64,000 bases of DNA from Hyphomonas adhaerens MHS-3. GTDB taxonomy: Bacteria; Pseudomonadota; Alphaproteobacteria; Caulobacterales; Hyphomonadaceae. Below the pieces are notes generated by a model. The model was not told the DNA's origin, searched no databases, and worked only from the letters and a program-made list of their open reading frames with translations. Below, one piece after another: positions 26,733 through 36,524 of the stretch. A program made the position numbers and the translations under genes. The number at the start of each line of letters is the position of its first letter. Within the stretch, counting starts at the first letter, position 1. The stretch spans positions 2,294,001 to 2,358,000 of the forward strand of contig NZ_ARYH01000001.1 of NCBI RefSeq assembly GCF_000685235.1. Reading direction: 5' to 3'.

Positions 26733-29027
26733 CTAGAAGTCGGCTGAAAGGGAAACGGTGAACGTCCGCGGCGGGCCGTAGAAGGCCGAGTAGGCAGAAT
26801 CGAGGCCGAGCTGGCTCGGGGTCACGAAGTTATAGGCTGCCACGCGGTATTCCTGATCGGTCAGGTTCCGGCCATGCACGCCAACCCGGTACTTGCCGGA
26901 AGGCGATGTCCAGACGGCGCTGAGGTCGAACAGGTAGTAGCCGGACGGATCGAGCTTCGGCCCGCCACCCGGGAAGATGGCGCTTTGCCCGGCCGGGAAG
27001 CCTTCGTTCGGTACGTTGAACAGGTAGTATTCGTCGCGGCCCGAGACAGTTCCGGTCAGCGACAGCTCACCGCGATTGGCGCCGAGATCATGCATGTAGT
27101 TGGCAGAGATCTGGCCCTGCAGCTCCGGCGTGTTCTGCGTCACAAAGGAACTGGCGATGTTCATGCCGCCCGACAGGATCTCGTTGATCTCCGCATCGAT
27201 ATAGCCGAGCGTCGCAAACAGCGTCAGATTGTCGGTCGCAAACCAGGTGCCTTCGATTTCCAGGCCCTTGTATTCCGACGCCCCCGCATTGAACACGGAC
27301 GAGACGAATGTGTCGTTGACGCCATCATTGTCGGTGTCCGCCCCGCTCTGCACGGTGATCTGCTGATCGGTATAGTCCGCAAAGAACACGGCTGTGTTGA
27401 GCTGGAGGGTGTCTCCGAAGAATGAGCCTTTCACGCCCAGTTCGTAGGAGTCGACCTGTTCCGGTCCGAAGCCCTGGCGGGAGAGGCCAGTCGGGTCGAG
27501 GTCTTCCCGTGCGCGTGGGTCGAAGCCGCCCGCTTTGAAGCCCTGCGCATAGGTCGCGTAGAGGTTCAGGTCGTCAGTCGGCTTGTACGAGATGGACACG
27601 CGCGGCGTGAATTGGTCGTCTTTCCGCTCGACGTCCTGATAGTCGGTCTGCGTGACCAGGAAGATCGAGGTCGTATTCGACGGATCGAACGAGCCCGTCC
27701 CAAGACCCGCCCAGGCTTCACGGAGCACGTCTGCGGTCGTCTTGTCCTCGGTGTAGCGGCCACCAAGCGAAACGCTCCACTTGTCGTTCAGCTCATAGGT
27801 GAAGTCGCCATAAACGGAGAAGTTCTCTTTCTCCTGCGCGCCGGCCTGATAGATGGACAGCCCAAGTGCGCTGAGGATGACGTCGAATGCGCCGTCGGCA
27901 TTGCCATCCAGATAGTAGACGCCGGCAACGCCGCTGAGCGGGCCGTTATTGTAGAGAAGCTGGAACTCCTGCGAGAACTGGTCATCATTATAGTACGCAG
28001 GCACATCGAAGTCCGGCTGCGGCAAGGCATCGAAGTCGATGGGTGTCACGGTCGAGCCTTCACGATAGGCCGTGATCGACTTCAGCGTGACGATGTCGTT
28101 CACATCCCACTGCGCGGTCAGCGAGTAGCCTTCCGTCTCAACCGAGTTTTTGTCGCCGATGCCCGCCCTTGTGTCGTAAACGTCGCCGGTCACCGGGATC
28201 GTTCCATCTGCACTCGGAAGGAGGCGATGGCCGTGCTTTGCGTTGGAATCGTCTTGTGACTTGTCATACGCAAAGCGCACCGAGAAGTCGTCCGTCGGGT
28301 TCCAGTCGGCGCTGAGACGATAGGCCAGCAGGTCCTTGTCGTAGTGTTCCGCGCCGGTGTTCAGGTTCTTGCCATACCCATCCCGAGTGTATTTCGCGAT
28401 CGCACCGCCAACGGCGAATGTGTCGCTGAGCGGGGTCGATCCTGAAACGATGACATCCGCCTGGCTGTAATTGCCGAGATTGGCTTTCACCTTCAGGTCA
28501 GGCTCATTGCTGAGCGGCTTGGTGACATATTTGATCGCGCCGCCAATCGTGTTGCGGCCATAGAGCGTGCCCTGCGGCCCGCGGAGAACTTCCACGCGGT
28601 CGACATCGAAGATATCGAGGATCGCGCCCTGAGGGCGGGCGATGTAGACGTCGTCGACATAAAGGCCGACGCCGGGTTCGAAGCCCCAGAGCGGGTCTTG
28701 CTGGCCGACACCGCGGATAAACGCGATGAGCGTCGAGTTCGAGCCGCGCGCAACCTCGATGGTTGCGTTCGGGGTCGAGCGCTGGATGGATGTGATATCG
28801 ACAGCGCCGGTGATTTCCAGGCGTTCGGATCCGATCGCCGTCACCGAAAGCGGAACATCCTGGAGGTTCTGCTCGCGCCGTTGCGCCGTAACCGTTACCT
28901 GATTGAGTGTGCGTGTGTTGTCATTTGCCTCATCAGCGTCCTGCGCCCAGGCGTGATATTGGCCCCCGGTCAGCGCGATCGCTGAAACCAGGCCGAACTT
29001 CAACGTGTCAAACTTTTGTTGCTTCAC
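26733..29027 (-). CDS. TonB-dependent outer-membrane receptor (locus 2)
   Basis: A 764-residue receptor with signal peptide (cleavage after YHAWAQ), LNQVTVTAQRREQNLQDVPLSVTAIG, plug motifs IAFIRGVGQQDPLWGFEPGVGLYVDDVYIARPQG region, VEVLRGPQGTLYGRNTIGGAIKYVT, and a barrel ending TFTVSLSADF. The VYIGR-like 'VDDVYIARPQ' plug is characteristic of the sphingomonad 'FecA-like' family that imports organic substrates. The start is GTG at 29027, preceded by GGGAGGAAATC. It heads a receptor-MFS-hydrolase operon, so the ligand is probably an ester or lactone used as carbon source (inference). Confidence 0.93.
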   Translation of the reverse strand: MKQQKFDTLKFGLVSAIALTGGQYHAWAQDADEANDNTRTLNQVTVTAQRREQNLQDVPLSVTAIGSERLEITGAVDITSIQRSTPNATIEVARGSNSTLIAFIRGVGQQDPLWGFEPGVGLYVDDVYIARPQGAILDIFDVDRVEVLRGPQGTLYGRNTIGGAIKYVTKPLSNEPDLKVKANLGNYSQADVIVSGSTPLSDTFAVGGAIAKYTRDGYGKNLNTGAEHYDKDLLAYRLSADWNPTDDFSVRFAYDKSQDDSNAKHGHRLLPSADGTIPVTGDVYDTRAGIGDKNSVETEGYSLTAQWDVNDIVTLKSITAYREGSTVTPIDFDALPQPDFDVPAYYNDDQFSQEFQLLYNNGPLSGVAGVYYLDGNADGAFDVILSALGLSIYQAGAQEKENFSVYGDFTYELNDKWSVSLGGRYTEDKTTADVLREAWAGLGTGSFDPSNTTSIFLVTQTDYQDVERKDDQFTPRVSISYKPTDDLNLYATYAQGFKAGGFDPRAREDLDPTGLSRQGFGPEQVDSYELGVKGSFFGDTLQLNTAVFFADYTDQQITVQSGADTDNDGVNDTFVSSVFNAGASEYKGLEIEGTWFATDNLTLFATLGYIDAEINEILSGGMNIASSFVTQNTPELQGQISANYMHDLGANRGELSLTGTVSGRDEYYLFNVPNEGFPAGQSAIFPGGGPKLDPSGYYLFDLSAVWTSPSGKYRVGVHGRNLTDQEYRVAAYNFVTPSQLGLDSAYSAFYGPPRTFTVSLSADF

Positions 29028-29071
29028 GATTTCCTCCCGCAGTTTATCGTATTTTGCGAGAGTTAGTCAGA

Positions 29072-29102
29072 AGCCGCCCCGGAGTTCGATGACGGGACGG
29101 CT
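29072..29102 (-). terminator. hairpin terminator downstream of the AraC gene
   Basis: On the minus strand AGCCGTCCCG pairs over ten positions (one G-U) with CGGGGCGGCT around an 11-base loop, 22 bases after the AraC-type stop. It is followed by TCTGACT, a poor T-run. It probably separates the regulator transcript from the TonB2 operon. Confidence 0.5.
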
Positions 29103-29124
29103 CAGGCCGGGTGAACACTTTCGC

Positions 29125-30201
29125 TCACGCGGTTTCGTTTATAATGTCCCCTTTGCGGGCAAAGACGGCGGGCGACACGCCCCGCATTTTCTTGAATGCA
29201 CGGTTAAAGGCCCGGACATCGGAATAGCCGAGCTGTTCCGAAACCTGGCTGACAGAGGCGCCGCGGGTGAGCAGGGCGTTGGCGCGGTCCATGCGATGGT
29301 TCAGCAACAGGTCGCGGAAGGATGTGCGTTCCTCGCTCAGCCGCCGCCTGAGGGTTGCGACGCTGATGCCAAAGGCATCGGCGACGGCCTGCTGGGTCTC
29401 CAGCCCCTCCGAGATCAGGTCTTCCGTGCGAATGGCGAAGGGCCGGGTGTCCGTCTCCGGCTCAAGGGTTTCGAGGTGGTGGATGACCCTTGAGAAAATC
29501 CCGTCGGCGCTCAGGTCGGCATTCGTCGCAGGTGCGATTTGCTGGCAGGCAATATCGTAATCGAAAACAAGTTCGTACACAGTATTGTTGTACTGAACCG
29601 GCACTTCCCAGAAAGAGGTGAGTGTGTCTTCAATCTCCTGACGGCGCCTGACAAGGGAGACGCGGGTCAGGGCCTTGCTGGCGACACCGCCGGTCAGGCT
29701 GTCCAACAGGCAATAGACCTTGATCAGCAAGGCGTCCCGGACGAAATGGGTCAGCGCTTCATCGTCCCGGAACCGGTAGGGAAATTCCGAGTCATTGAGA
29801 ATAAGCGTCAGCGTCTCGCCACTTTGGCGGACCAGATTGTAATTCCCGCCATGCAGCATGTTGAAGTAGGAGGCGAGGTTGCGGATATTGTCCTGCAGGG
29901 TCCTGGCGGTCTTCATCTGAGACAGGACAAAAGATCCGCTCTGATAGAGAAGCTTGCGCTCGGACAGTTGTGCCGTGAGGTCGTCAAGCGATCTGGCGAT
30001 CTCGGACTGGACACGGAAATAATCGGCCAGTGGCAGTTTTGTGTTGGGGGCGTCCTCAAGGACTCCCGGCGTCAGGCCAATCCGGCTAATGATCCGGTCC
30101 ACATCGACGCCCTCACTCCCGGCCCAATTCAGAATTGGCGCGATCTGTCCGATCTCGAAGACAACCCTGCTATTTGTACGAGAGGTACTCATGCCGTCCA
30201 T
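29125..30201 (-). CDS. AraC-family regulator with arabinose-binding-like N-terminal domain
   Basis: A 358-residue regulator. The N-terminal two-thirds (IAPILNWAGSEGVDVDRIISRIGLTPGVL, LPLADYFRVQSEIAR, Y....GG....V) matches the OruR/PF12625-type effector domain. The C-terminal AraC double HTH includes VADAFGISVATLRRRLSEERTSFRDLLLNHRMDRANALL and VSQVSEQLGYSDVRAFNRAFKKMRGVSPAVF. Such regulators often control catabolic operons of hydrophobic acids or esters. ATG at 30201 is chosen; ATG 30192 is an alternative and neither has a strong site. It lies directly upstream of, and co-directional with, TonB2, its likely target. Confidence 0.9.
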   Translation of the reverse strand: MDGMSTSRTNSRVVFEIGQIAPILNWAGSEGVDVDRIISRIGLTPGVLEDAPNTKLPLADYFRVQSEIARSLDDLTAQLSERKLLYQSGSFVLSQMKTARTLQDNIRNLASYFNMLHGGNYNLVRQSGETLTLILNDSEFPYRFRDDEALTHFVRDALLIKVYCLLDSLTGGVASKALTRVSLVRRRQEIEDTLTSFWEVPVQYNNTVYELVFDYDIACQQIAPATNADLSADGIFSRVIHHLETLEPETDTRPFAIRTEDLISEGLETQQAVADAFGISVATLRRRLSEERTSFRDLLLNHRMDRANALLTRGASVSQVSEQLGYSDVRAFNRAFKKMRGVSPAVFARKGDIINETA

Positions 30202-30455
30202 ATACAGGGATTTCCTGTTGCAGGGAATATAGATCCGGTTGGGCCGTCCGTGAGACAAAGGTCGGATTGACCGGCCAGGGGGCAAATCCGAGCCGGATGG
30301 GGCTTTGCGCGCGTGCGCGATGTTTGCTGGCAGGATGGCGGCCCCGGGGATAAGCGGCGCGCTATCCACACGCCTGTGGCCCGGAACGGCTGCAGATGGC
30401 GCAGAAGTAGAATGCCTCAATCCACCTCCTGAGCCGCCATGCCAGGCTTTCCGGC
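30202..30455. other. intergenic spacer between divergent AraC and hypothetical genes
   Basis: These 254 bases must carry the promoters of the AraC-type gene (minus) and of the hypothetical gene at 30456 (plus). I see no convincing gene, repeat or hairpin here. Confidence 0.4.
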
Positions 30456-31046
30456 ATGACAGACCTCACCGATTTCTTCTCCCATGCCTGGCAAACGATC
30501 GGGCGCGCCATCGCGGAAGCGGGTCTCAGGGCCGGGCTGCGCGAGGTGCCGGAGGTGATTTCGAAATCGGTGAAGCGACGCTGCCTCGCGGAGCTGAAAC
30601 GGCTCGGGATTCTGCTCCGCTGTCTGATCTTCCTGATGGCGCTGCATGTGGACCTCGCGCCGGTCAAACCGCGTCCCGGCAGCAATTATTTCGAGACTTC
30701 CGAAGGCGAAGGCGAGACGAAGTACACCTTCTCCCTCATGCCCATGCCCGCGGGCGAAACGCCGGACTTCCTGCGCGGACCGCAGATCGTGCCGGATCGC
30801 GGGCCCGTCCTCGCCGCGCCGCTGATCGACCGCTGGCAAGCCATGCTGGAGACACTGAGGGACTCTGAGCGCCGGGCTAAATGTCTGGCGCGCACCCTCC
30901 AGCGTCAACAGACGCGCGGTGAGCCGAAACCCTTCATCACACCCGTGCCGAAAACGCACGCCATGCCCGCCGCCCTCGGCATTGTCTCGGGCGGTCTCAC
31001 GGTGCAACTGATCGAAACTCTGAAGGGCTGGCCCGACACAAGTTGA
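30456..31046 (+). CDS. conserved-looking hypothetical protein
   Basis: A 196-residue protein that I do not recognise. The N-terminal 50 residues are amphipathic and basic (SKSVKRRCLAELKRLGILLRC), followed by one hydrophobic stretch (LLRCLIFLMALHVDL). The middle is acidic/polar (SNYFETSEGEGETKYTFSLMP) and the C-terminal part is helical with Arg-rich RDSERRAKCLARTLQRQQ. The frame is clean with normal GC-rich codon use, so it is likely a real gene. It stands alone, convergent with the RDD gene 62 bases away. No function can be proposed. Confidence 0.7.
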   Translation: MTDLTDFFSHAWQTIGRAIAEAGLRAGLREVPEVISKSVKRRCLAELKRLGILLRCLIFLMALHVDLAPVKPRPGSNYFETSEGEGETKYTFSLMPMPAGETPDFLRGPQIVPDRGPVLAAPLIDRWQAMLETLRDSERRAKCLARTLQRQQTRGEPKPFITPVPKTHAMPAALGIVSGGLTVQLIETLKGWPDTS

Positions 31047-31108
31047 ACCTGCTGACAATCAGGAGTTCGCCGGAGCGCTATGGGCGTCTCCGGGCGGACG
31101 TGCTGGGG

Positions 31109-32050
31109 CTAGTGCCTCACGTCGTATTTGTCGGACTTCCGGTCGCCCATCAGCATGCGCTGCTCCAACCGCCTGCGCAGGGCGGCGTAATAGGCTTCCA
31201 GGAATGCGATGTCGGTTTCGCCGGGTTGCGCCGTCCAGCCGATCTTGGTGCGGATGCGTTCGGCGACCTGTTGCTTGATGTCGCCGGTCGCCTGACGAAG
31301 CACATCCTCCAGGACGTGCAGTTCATGAATGCCGTAAGTGTCTGCCTGTTCCGGCGTGAAGGCGAACATGTTGCTGTGCGGCGCCGTGACAACGACTTCT
31401 GCAATGTCGCCCATCAGTTTGACTTTCGGCGCCTTGATCACCCAGGTGCCGGCGATCAGGTCGCCGACCCGCAGCTTGTCCTTGTTGAAGAGCGGGAAGA
31501 ACAGGAACACGCCAGACCAGAGCAGGCCGAACAGGGCCATCCAGGCGCCCAGCTGGTCTCCGCCCATCAGCAGGAACTGGATCGGCAGGCCGATCTCGAC
31601 CTCCCGCGTGAAGTTTCGCGCCAGCACCGCATTGGCCGTCAGCCGTCCGCCATCGCGTGAGGCAACGCGCAGGCCAAGGGCCCGCTTTCCGGGCGTGGCG
31701 GCTTTCCGGCCGATCTCGAAGAAGATGTAATAGAAGTTCCGTACGAAGAAATAGAAGACCAGCCAGAAGGCGAAGGCGATATTCACATTCTCGATGCCCA
31801 TGGAAGAGGCGGCAAAGGTCAGGCCCAGCAAGGTGCCAATGACGATGGCCCACTGGATGGCGACATCCATGGCAAAGGCACCGGCCCGTTCCGCCGCGGT
31901 GGCCAGCTTCAGGTGAAGTTTAGCCCCCTCCGGCGTGACCAGCACGCGCATCATCTTGTTGAGGCGCTTCTCCTCCGCCATGCGCGCACGGCGCCGGCGG
32001 GCGGCCTCGATGTTCATCTGCATCTCGCCGGGGGCGCCCTGTGCGGTCAT
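31109..32050 (-). CDS. RDD-family membrane protein
   Basis: A 313-residue protein with an RDD domain of about three to four membrane helices in the first two-thirds: ERAGAFAMDVAIQWAIVIGTLLGL, FAFWLVFYFFVRNFYYIFFEIGR, then ATPGKRALGLRVASRDGGRLTANAVLARN, the typical tPGK...l.v...dG.r....a..R segment. A hydrophilic C-terminal domain of about 120 residues follows. RDD proteins are poorly understood; some affect ion or compatible-solute balance. It is the last gene of the MoxR cluster and overlaps the SpoIIM-like gene by four bases. Confidence 0.88.
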   Translation of the reverse strand: MTAQGAPGEMQMNIEAARRRRARMAEEKRLNKMMRVLVTPEGAKLHLKLATAAERAGAFAMDVAIQWAIVIGTLLGLTFAASSMGIENVNIAFAFWLVFYFFVRNFYYIFFEIGRKAATPGKRALGLRVASRDGGRLTANAVLARNFTREVEIGLPIQFLLMGGDQLGAWMALFGLLWSGVFLFFPLFNKDKLRVGDLIAGTWVIKAPKVKLMGDIAEVVVTAPHSNMFAFTPEQADTYGIHELHVLEDVLRQATGDIKQQVAERIRTKIGWTAQPGETDIAFLEAYYAALRRRLEQRMLMGDRKSDKYDVRH

Positions 32051-33048
32051 GCGCCGGGCCTCCGCAGGGGCAGGTAGAAATAGCCCAGCCAGAACACCGC
32101 CGTCGTGGCGGCAATGGTGTAGCGGATCGTGTCGGAATTGATCAGCTGGCGCCCGAAGCTTTCCAGGATGGCCGCGATGATCAGCATGATCACGCAGCCC
32201 ATTGCGATGGTTGCCGCCTTTTGTCCGGACTCCCGCGCCGAGGCGAGGCGGGACTTGCGGCCCGGAAATGCCACCGCGCCCCCGATCACAAAGCCGCCCG
32301 CGCCTGCCAGCACGATCGCAAACAATTCGGTGACGCCATGGATCAGCAGCCAGCCAGTGAACTCATACCCAAGCCCCTTGTCCCAGAAGACGGCATACAT
32401 GGATCCGAGAATGATCCCGTTCCAGGCCAGCAGCCAGGCCGTGGGAATGCCGAAGGCAAAACCGAGCGCAAAGGCGAACAGCGCGATCTGGGCGTTGTTG
32501 TTGAACAGGAAGCCCGCAAAGGCGGTCAGCCGGTCCTGCCCAACCTCTCCGGGATCGGTGTAGATGGTGGAGCGCAGCGCTTCCACGCTCGCGTCCGGCG
32601 TGCGGATCTCGCTGAAGCTCTGGCCATGGATGGTCCAGTACCAATCCATGTCCTGCAGGCAGAGGAAGAAGGCGAGCGCCGCGCCGCCGAACAGGAAGAA
32701 CGCGGCCAGAAGGGTGGAGAGGACCGCCCCGCGCACAGCTTCCGGCCAGTCCGCGCGCATGAACTGCGCCATCCGTTCGCCCATCGAGGTGCGGGCGCCA
32801 TAGACATAGAAATAGGCCCGGGTGCAGAGGCCTTCCAGATAGGTGATGACGTTCTGGTCCAGCGAAATGGAGCGCGCGACCGACAGGGAAGAGACCGCCT
32901 GCCGGTAAAGGTGCGGCAGCGCCATCATGTCCTCGTCCGTGAGCGCCTTCACGCCGGAATTTTCGGCGCGGGTGAGGATCAGGTCCAGCTTGCGCCAGTC
33001 CGCCTCGCGCTCCTCGCGGAAGCGGTAGGACTTCAGCATGTCACTCAC
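32047..33048 (-). CDS. SpoIIM-like (DUF95) membrane protein
   Basis: A 333-residue membrane protein. A soluble helical N-terminus (FREEREADWRKLDLILTRAENSGVKALTDEDMMALPHLYRQAVSSLSVARS) precedes about five to six helices. LLIHGVTELFAIVLAGAGGFVIGGAVAFPG holds the HG..El....laGaaGl..g pattern of the stage-II-sporulation-M family. In non-sporulating bacteria these proteins accompany MoxR/DUF58/RDD clusters and are of unknown function. Four-base overlaps on both sides show coupled translation. Confidence 0.88.
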   Translation of the reverse strand: MSDMLKSYRFREEREADWRKLDLILTRAENSGVKALTDEDMMALPHLYRQAVSSLSVARSISLDQNVITYLEGLCTRAYFYVYGARTSMGERMAQFMRADWPEAVRGAVLSTLLAAFFLFGGAALAFFLCLQDMDWYWTIHGQSFSEIRTPDASVEALRSTIYTDPGEVGQDRLTAFAGFLFNNNAQIALFAFALGFAFGIPTAWLLAWNGIILGSMYAVFWDKGLGYEFTGWLLIHGVTELFAIVLAGAGGFVIGGAVAFPGRKSRLASARESGQKAATIAMGCVIMLIIAAILESFGRQLINSDTIRYTIAATTAVFWLGYFYLPLRRPGA

Positions 33049-34358
33049 AGCATGTCCCTCCTCTTGATCTCCAGATATCGCGACAGCAGTGCGCCGCCGA
33101 ACTGTTCCGGCCGGGTCTCGATGATCTGCACGCCCATCCGCTGCAGCCGCCGCAGGACGACATCACGCTCGGACAGGAGATTGCCGGCGATCACCGCGCG
33201 GGAAACATCCTCGGTCGTTTCCGGCGGCGCGTCGGCCATGGAAGATAAGGCTTCGTCCTCGAAGGTGGCGAACAGGACGAGATGCCGGTCGGTCAGCCGC
33301 CGGACATTTTCGAGCATCAGTTCGGCAGAGATCGTGTCGACAAAATCCGAGAAGATGATGATCAGGCTGCGCCGCTCCAGCTGGCTGGCCAGAGTGGAAA
33401 GCGCGAGTGTGTAATTGGACTCCTCGGCAGAATAATCGAGCCGGGCGGCGAGACTTTGCATCCGGGGAAAACTGCGGGACCCGGAGAGGAAGCCGCTGGC
33501 GAGCCCGGGTCTCGCATCGAAGCCGAAATACATGGTCCGGTCGCCATTGCGCAGGGAGACATAGGAAAGCAGGAGGCCCGCATTGATGGCCCGGTCGATC
33601 TTGGGGACGCCGCCAAGCGGTTCGCTCATCAGGCGGCCGGTGTCGAAGGCGAAGACGATGTTGTGGTTGCGCTCTGTGCGGAACTCCTTGGCCAGCAGGT
33701 GACGGTGCCGGGCCGAGTGTTTCCAGTCGATGGCGCGCCGGTCCATGCCGGCCGCAAACTCACGCAGGGCATCGAACTCGCTGCCGTCGCCGCGCTCGAT
33801 CTGTGTCTTGATCCCGAACTCGGCATCGCGGGAAAACAGGCGGACGGCCTCGTCCTTCACCCAACGGATATTGGGTGTGACGACGATCTCTGTATCGAGT
33901 TCACGAACGGACCGCTTCTGGATGAGGCCCAGCGGCCCTTGCCAGCGGCACCATAGACGAACCAGCCGTGCCGTCCCCCGGCGCAGTGGCGTGAGCGTGA
34001 ATTCATAGCGGCGTTCATTTCCTTCCCAACCGCGCAGGCCGCGCGTGGGCACTTCTTCCAGCAGCGCGTCCGTCTCCAGCTGGACTTCCAGCCGCGCCGG
34101 AAGACTGCCGCGCGTAAACCGGAAGGTCACCGGCAGCGGATCGCTGTCGCCCGCGTAGAGGATGGGCGGGGCATCAATGTCCGTTTCGAACGCGCGAAGC
34201 GCCGGGCCGATCATGGCGTCCAGAACGGCAAATCCACCGACCAGCGCGATCCAACCGGCCGAAAGGGTCCAGAGGTCCGGACGCAGCAGGGCGATGCCCA
34301 CCATCAATGGCAAGCCGAGCAGCATCAGTGAGATCGCGCGGGCGGTCGGGGAGATCAC
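33045..34358 (-). CDS. DUF58 / VWA-like domain protein
   Basis: A 437-residue protein with two N-terminal membrane helices (residues about 8-50). A beta-rich region follows ([15 protein letters not shown]), then the DUF58 core: [36 protein letters not shown] and [14 protein letters not shown], a degenerate VWA metal site (D.G rather than DxSxS). Such proteins are partners of MoxR AAA ATPases and are thought to help assemble or activate periplasmic or metal-dependent complexes. It overlaps moxR-like and SpoIIM-like genes by four bases each. Confidence 0.9.
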   Translation of the reverse strand: MISPTARAISLMLLGLPLMVGIALLRPDLWTLSAGWIALVGGFAVLDAMIGPALRAFETDIDAPPILYAGDSDPLPVTFRFTRGSLPARLEVQLETDALLEEVPTRGLRGWEGNERRYEFTLTPLRRGTARLVRLWCRWQGPLGLIQKRSVRELDTEIVVTPNIRWVKDEAVRLFSRDAEFGIKTQIERGDGSEFDALREFAAGMDRRAIDWKHSARHRHLLAKEFRTERNHNIVFAFDTGRLMSEPLGGVPKIDRAINAGLLLSYVSLRNGDRTMYFGFDARPGLASGFLSGSRSFPRMQSLAARLDYSAEESNYTLALSTLASQLERRSLIIIFSDFVDTISAELMLENVRRLTDRHLVLFATFEDEALSSMADAPPETTEDVSRAVIAGNLLSERDVVLRRLQRMGVQIIETRPEQFGGALLSRYLEIKRRDML

Positions 34359-35311
34359 CGGGGCGCCGCCGTCTGTTCGATGATGGCCATGAGGGTTTCT
34401 TCGGTGGTGCGGCCTTCGATCTCCGCTGCGGGAGACAGCAGAACGCGATGACGAAGTGTCGGCAGGGCGAGCGTCTTGATGTCGTCCGGAATGACAAAGT
34501 CGCGTCCATCAAGCGCCGCGCGGGCGCGGGCCGCGGTGGCGAGGGCTGCTGCGGCGCGGGGGCTCGCCCCGGTTTCGAGGGCCGGAGAGGTGCGCGTCGC
34601 CCGGATGATGTCGACGACGTATCCGATCACATCGTCCTGAATCTTTGTTTCAGCAACGGCGGCGACCGCCGCATCGAGTTCGGCATGAGAGATAACCGAG
34701 TCCACGCCGAAAGCGGCGGGTGTCTTCATGCCCGTGCGTGTGCCGTGCTGGGCAACGATGGCGAATTCTTCCTCGCGGGACGGGTAGTCGAGCGTATGCT
34801 TGAACAGGAAGCGGTCCAGCTGCGCTTCCGGCAAGGGATAGGTGCCTTGCTGCTCGATGGGGTTCTGCGTGGCAATCACCATAAAGCGATCGTTCAGCGA
34901 ATAAGCGTCCCCGTCGATCGTCACTTTCCGTTCCTGCATCGCTTCCAGCAGGGCGGCCTGTGTCTTTGGCGGCGTCCGGTTGATCTCGTCGGCCAGCAGA
35001 AGGTCGGTGAAGATCGGCCCTTTTGTCAGCGCAAATTCATTTGTCTGAAAATTGAACAAATTCGTCCCCAGAACATCGCCGGGCATCAGGTCCGGTGTGA
35101 ACTGAATGCGGCCGAACTCAAGGGAAATGGACCGGGCGAAGCATTGCGCCAGCAGGGTCTTTGCCGTGCCGGGCGGCCCTTCCAGCAGGACGTGCCCGGA
35201 GGAGAACAGCGCCGTCAGGAGCAGGTCCACCGTCGTGTCCTGGCCGATGACGGCTTTGCGGACTTCGCCGCGGATGCGCGTCGCCAGATCGCGGATGTCA
35301 CTTGGGGTCAT
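34355..35311 (-). CDS. MoxR-family AAA+ ATPase
   Basis: A 318-residue MoxR ATPase. Walker [16 protein letters not shown], Walker [25 protein letters not shown], sensor 1 [28 protein letters not shown], and a helical lid domain ([31 protein letters not shown]). It acts as a chaperone with VWA-type partners, here the DUF58 protein next to it. It overlaps the DUF4350 gene by 14 bases and the DUF58 gene by four. All catalytic residues appear intact. Confidence 0.93.
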   Translation of the reverse strand: MTPSDIRDLATRIRGEVRKAVIGQDTTVDLLLTALFSSGHVLLEGPPGTAKTLLAQCFARSISLEFGRIQFTPDLMPGDVLGTNLFNFQTNEFALTKGPIFTDLLLADEINRTPPKTQAALLEAMQERKVTIDGDAYSLNDRFMVIATQNPIEQQGTYPLPEAQLDRFLFKHTLDYPSREEEFAIVAQHGTRTGMKTPAAFGVDSVISHAELDAAVAAVAETKIQDDVIGYVVDIIRATRTSPALETGASPRAAAALATAARARAALDGRDFVIPDDIKTLALPTLRHRVLLSPAAEIEGRTTEETLMAIIEQTAAPR

Positions 35312-36524
35312 TCATGGATCTCCTGAGAATATCGCGGCGCCAACGCCAGAGGTCGCGGGCCTTGTGCATCAAGTCTTCCCGGCTGGCGGCCGGGGCGCGC
35401 AAACCGGCTTCGATCTGCGAGAATGTCTTGCCGGATATGTTTTCCGGACCAAGACGGTCGAACAATTCGGAAAGCTGGGCTTCGGTCAGATTGCGCGGTG
35501 CCCCGATCTGCCGGGCGAGCCGCCGCCGGATGAGGGACAGGTATCCCGGCGCCATTCTTGTCTCCCGGCGGGCCATGGAAACAAGACCGGCGGAGTTATC
35601 CGCCAGAGCCTGCTTGCCGAGGGCAATCGCGCGGGTCTCGCGGGCAGGCGGGCCAAACCGGATGGACGCTGCCCAGCCGAGGAGCAGGGCGGCGGCCAGG
35701 GCGACCAGCGTCACGCCCAGGAAGGGGATATCGAACATCATCTGCAGCAGGTTTTCAGACCGGGTGAAGCCATGCAGGGTGGCATCGAAGATGATCGGCT
35801 CATCATCGCTGTAGCGCATGAAATTGATCATCTGCATGGCGAAGCGGGCATTCTCCCGTTCAGCGAGGCCGAACGTGTTGATCAGGTCGGGATCGGCGAG
35901 AATATAGATGCTGCGTCCTGATACCTGCGAAAGAAGGGCGCCGTCGCGGGTCTGCACAATGGGAGTCAGATCGTCTGACTTGAGGAGTTGCAGCTGCAGG
36001 TCCGGTTTCAGCGCCAACCGTCCGAACGGCGTTGAGATCAGCTCCGGCACGTCCGTTCGCTTTACCTCGGCGTCGATGCCCAGAGCCTCCAGCGTACTGG
36101 CGATAGATTCCTCTGAAGCGAGGTCCGTATCCTTCAGGCGGGACGGATTGGTCCAGTCGATCATGCCGGACCATTTGGGCAGGACGATCAGCGTATCGTC
36201 CTGAAGCTCGTAGTCCTCCAATGAGTTGTGCATGCCGCGCGTCGACAGGGTGAGGACCATCAGTCCGTAATGTCCGTTCAGATTGCTCTTGAAGCGGGAG
36301 ATTTCGACCGGATAGCCCTGCGCCTCCAGGAGCTGTACAATGCCATTGTATCCGATGGCGGAGGTAGAGAATGGGTGGTCGCCCGCCCTGTCACGGTCTC
36401 GCAGCTCCGGTGACCATCCGGCGAGCACCATGATGGCGCCGAAGGAGAAGACGGCTACGGCGATCAGGATAGCGACGGTGCGGGCCGCAAATGGCGCGGC
36501 GGAAGTTTGCGCGGTCTCGCTCAT
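35298..36524 (-). CDS. DUF4350-type membrane protein
   Basis: A 408-residue protein. One N-terminal membrane helix ([22 protein letters not shown]) is followed by a large periplasmic domain with the DUF4350-like opening [29 protein letters not shown] second helix near residue 265-285 ([21 protein letters not shown]) precedes a cytoplasmic helical tail ending in [12 protein letters not shown]. The periplasmic part resembles a Rossmann-like GATase fold without catalytic residues. It lies between the DUF4129-like gene and moxR with overlaps of 4 and 14 bases. Confidence 0.8.
   Translation of the reverse strand: MSETAQTSAAPFAARTVAILIAVAVFSFGAIMVLAGWSPELRDRDRAGDHPFSTSAIGYNGIVQLLEAQGYPVEISRFKSNLNGHYGLMVLTLSTRGMHNSLEDYELQDDTLIVLPKWSGMIDWTNPSRLKDTDLASEESIASTLEALGIDAEVKRTDVPELISTPFGRLALKPDLQLQLLKSDDLTPIVQTRDGALLSQVSGRSIYILADPDLINTFGLAERENARFAMQMINFMRYSDDEPIIFDATLHGFTRSENLLQMMFDIPFLGVTLVALAAALLLGWAASIRFGPPARETRAIALGKQALADNSAGLVSMARRETRMAPGYLSLIRRRLARQIGAPRNLTEAQLSELFDRLGPENISGKTFSQIEAGLRAPAASREDLMHKARDLWRWRRDILRRSMNDPK

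Noticed and set aside
32041..33414. 457-codon open frame antisense to the SpoIIM-like and DUF58 genes
   Set aside because: Low-complexity Arg/Gly/Gln-rich translation typical of a shadow frame; the opposite strand has coherent membrane proteins with coupled overlaps.
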